Shown: positions 6,522 to 8,358 of the stretch, one piece after another
Layout: each line of letters opens with the position of its first letter
Numbering within the stretch: position 1 is the first letter of the stretch
DNA from: an uncultured Clostridia bacterium
Lineage (GTDB): Bacteria > Bacillota_I > Bacilli_A > RF39 > UBA660
Assembly: GCA_947304495.1 (NCBI GenBank)
Contig: CAMZBG010000038.1
Span: forward strand, 1-8,358
Direction of reading: 5' to 3'
Length of the DNA stretch: 8,358 nucleotides
The notes under the pieces: model-generated
Databases searched by the model: none
What the model saw: only the letters and a program-made list of their open reading frames with translations
What the model was told of the DNA's origin: nothing
Program-made: the position numbers and the translations under genes

Positions 6522-7016
6522 CTATTTCTTAGCTAACTCTAACAACTTTTTTTCCATATCTTTAGGATTATCACCTAATAATAAATAAACATAGTTTTTA
6601 CCTTTTTTTAATATGGCTTTTTCATATTTTTTAGCTAACTTCTTATCCTCTAAATTATTTTTGTTTAAATCTACAAAACCTAATAAACTATCATAATAGT
6701 CTTCAGCATCTTGAGTATTAATTACTATAATTAATACTTTTGGTGCAAATGGCTTAGGCTCATCAGGATCTTCAGAAAAATCTGAGATGAACAAGGAGGA
6801 AGGAATTTCATTGAAGTCCAATCCAAAATACATTGATATATCATATTGGTCAAATTCTCTAACATCATATTCTTTGAATTCTTTCATAAACTCTTTTTGA
6901 ACTAAATCCAAATCGAATTTTGTTTTATTGCTATTTTTATTAAATAACAATAAACAACCTAATGCAAAAACGATTAGAGCAACCATACCAACTATCAACA
7001 CGTTTTTATTTTTCAT
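6522..7016 (-). CDS. DUF4358-like single-pass membrane protein
   Basis: This 164-residue protein has a short basic start and one hydrophobic segment at about 6-25, then an outer domain. The overall pattern resembles the DUF4358 family of Firmicutes envelope proteins: a strand VLIIVINTQDAED (94-106), a helix with YYDSLL, then KLAKKYEKAILKKGKNYVY (126-144), LLLGDN and a C-terminal helix. The family's function is not known to me. Cys21 lies in ALGC at the end of the hydrophobic stretch, but position -3 is Ala and hydrophobic residues continue after it, so a lipoprotein is unlikely. It overlaps the upstream gene by 11 bases, with AAGGAGG inside the end of that gene and 6 bases of spacing, a coupled operon pair. 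Confidence 0.82.
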   Translation of the reverse strand: MKNKNVLIVGMVALIVFALGCLLLFNKNSNKTKFDLDLVQKEFMKEFKEYDVREFDQYDISMYFGLDFNEIPSSLFISDFSEDPDEPKPFAPKVLIIVINTQDAEDYYDSLLGFVDLNKNNLEDKKLAKKYEKAILKKGKNYVYLLLGDNPKDMEKKLLELAKK

Positions 7017-8358
7017 TCTTTTCCTCCTTCATTCTTCCTTTTATAGCAAAGAAAACTAGATTTAATACAATAACTATAATAATGCTTGCATATATTAATA
7101 ATCTGTTATTTTTTATTACTTCATCACTCTTATTATTACTACGGAAATAATTATACAAATAATTATTAGATACAATCTGCTCATCTACAGATACTACATT
7201 ATCCGCATCAACATTTAAAACATCATTAATATTATATACATCATAAGAATTGGTATCCTTATCATACTTGATAATATAGTTATTCTTAACATCATTGCTT
7301 TCAATAACTGCATCTAATTGCTCATCAACATCTGAAGGAATATCCTCACTAGTATCCTCTACCTTTTCCGTATTGATAACTTTATCTGTTTTATTTCTAT
7401 TCAACAAACCGATTACCTCTTGATTATCAACACTATCTAAAGTTCTAATTAAATCATTACTAGATTCATAAGACTTATTATTCTTCGCCGTATTATTATC
7501 AGTAACAGCTAAGCCAAAATACTTAGTCAAAGATATTTTTGGCTTACTACCATATTCAAATAGCTTATCACCATTATGATAATCAAAAGCAATAACTCCT
7601 CCATTATCATACTTAATCATTATAATTGGATCATCATTATCAAAATCTCCACTAATCTCTGATATATTACTATTCATGAAATAATTATCAGAATTTAACT
7701 TCGTTTTATATGAATATACTTGTAAATTATCACCTAAAACTATTTGATATTCACTATTATTGTAGTTATTAACTATCAAAGAGTCATTTTTAATACCACT
7801 ATTAGAACTATATAAATATACATTTTTATCTTTATATATTATCTGCCCATCTCTATATTTTATATTACCATCTAAATCAGTTAAAACACTATAATTATAA
7901 TAAGAATCAACTATTTTATCACTTATATTAGTATGATATAGAGGAATCTCTCTATCTAATAAACCAATATCTCCAAGGGCTTCTTGATACTCATTTGTTT
8001 TAAGATTATAAATACTACCATCACTAACTAAAGCCAAGTCATTATAAACATGAACAATATTATCAACGATCTTTTTATTATTCTCATACAACTTAGACTC
8101 CTCAATATGATAATACTTACCATCCTTTAAAGTTATTGATTTAGCCAAATCCTCTTTAGTCAAAACGATTTCTTTTGTTTCACTTGTATTTTCCAATACT
8201 ATTTTTATATCACTATTATAATCATATCCAAAAGAATAAACTCTCTTCGTAACAGGCAAATCATTCTCCTCTTTATCTCCAATTTTATACGATAATCTCA
8301 AATCTGATGATATTTTATCTAATTCTAAATTAATAGTATTTATTCCAGAAGAATATAC
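7006..8358 (-). CDS. Large extracytoplasmic protein with C-terminal membrane anchor (N-terminus off window)
   Basis: The frame is open to the right edge, giving 450 visible residues. A TTG at 8299-8301 could be read as a start but has no ribosome site, and the preceding codons continue the protein, so the gene is cut by the window. The visible part is rich in Tyr, Asp, Asn and Ser and shows recurring short strand-turn-strand units such as DGKYYHIEESKLYENNKK, DGSIYNLKTN and DGQIIYKDKNVYLY, suggesting a beta-propeller-like or other all-beta domain. An acidic, low-complexity linker follows. A hydrophobic segment lies at about visible residues 420-439, then a basic tail (KGRMKEEKNEK), predicting an outside domain with a short cytoplasmic tail. 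No cysteine is seen. It is co-transcribed with the DUF4358-like gene, so the two may act together at the cell surface. The family is not recognised. Confidence 0.85.
   Translation of the reverse strand, partial: VYSSGINTINLELDKISSDLRLSYKIGDKEENDLPVTKRVYSFGYDYNSDIKIVLENTSETKEIVLTKEDLAKSITLKDGKYYHIEESKLYENNKKIVDNIVHVYNDLALVSDGSIYNLKTNEYQEALGDIGLLDREIPLYHTNISDKIVDSYYNYSVLTDLDGNIKYRDGQIIYKDKNVYLYSSNSGIKNDSLIVNNYNNSEYQIVLGDNLQVYSYKTKLNSDNYFMNSNISEISGDFDNDDPIIMIKYDNGGVIAFDYHNGDKLFEYGSKPKISLTKYFGLAVTDNNTAKNNKSYESSNDLIRTLDSVDNQEVIGLLNRNKTDKVINTEKVEDTSEDIPSDVDEQLDAVIESNDVKNNYIIKYDKDTNSYDVYNINDVLNVDADNVVSVDEQIVSNNYLYNYFRSNNKSDEVIKNNRLLIYASIIIVIVLNLVFFAIKGRMKEEKNEK

Noticed and set aside
6952..6963. Lipoprotein cysteine (ALGC) in the DUF4358-like protein
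   Set aside because: Position -3 is Ala rather than Leu/Val/Ile and the hydrophobic stretch continues past the Cys, unlike a typical lipobox.
6962..7150. 62-residue hydrophobic open frame on the plus strand
   Set aside because: It is antisense to two well-supported genes; its hydrophobicity is the mirror of their membrane segments.
8299..8301. TTG start codon for the large anchored protein
   Set aside because: No ribosome site precedes it and the frame is open without a stop to the window edge, so the real start lies outside.
1..8358. CRISPR array, transposon ends, prophage or defence-system genes
   Set aside because: No spaced direct repeats, transposase or integrase motifs, or recognised defence domains were seen on either strand.

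Overview
The window is very AT-rich, with roughly a quarter to 30 % GC by eye. It reads as a piece of a low-GC Firmicutes-type chromosome, most likely an uncultured Bacilli or Mollicutes-like gut lineage. The support is the rpsP-khpA pair, strong AGGAGG ribosome sites, consensus sigma-A promoters, compact U-tract terminators and many K/N/Y/D-rich single-pass membrane proteins. Every tryptophan codon I checked is TGG, so the TGA=Trp code of mycoplasmas has no support, although none of the nine visible stop codons is TGA. No mobile element, CRISPR array, tRNA or rRNA was seen. Taxonomy is inference from composition and gene style.

Layout, left to right. At 1-2007 (minus strand) lie three tightly packed genes for small single-pass membrane proteins. 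They share sequence segments and look like diverged tandem copies; the leftmost runs off the window. They have a separate transcription start just after the terminator at 2051-2077. At 2078-3844 (minus) is a complete acyl-CoA synthetase-type adenylating enzyme, the only clear metabolic enzyme here. Its promoter faces that of the only plus-strand gene (3969-4772), an unrecognised membrane-anchored protein with no valine at all. That gene ends in a hairpin that also serves, or nearly serves, the convergent gene at 4794-5834, an unrecognised soluble protein.

At 5914-6437 (minus) is the housekeeping pair rpsP (ribosomal protein S16) and khpA (KH-domain RNA-binding protein), driven by a perfect TTGACA-17-TATAAT promoter. 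Its -35 box lies inside a 14-bp perfect hairpin at the end of the upstream operon. KhpA is followed at once by a terminator, so the usual rimM-trmD continuation is not here. At 6522-8358 (minus) are a DUF4358-like membrane protein and, overlapping it by 11 bp, a large extracytoplasmic protein with a C-terminal membrane anchor, cut by the right edge.

How the genes work together: apart from translation (S16 with KhpA) and acyl activation, the window is dominated by poorly characterised cell-envelope proteins. The genes sit in short operons separated by single hairpins. The least explained content is the three-gene paralogous membrane-protein cluster, the anchored propeller-like protein with its DUF4358 partner, and the hairpin/promoter overlap ahead of rpsP.
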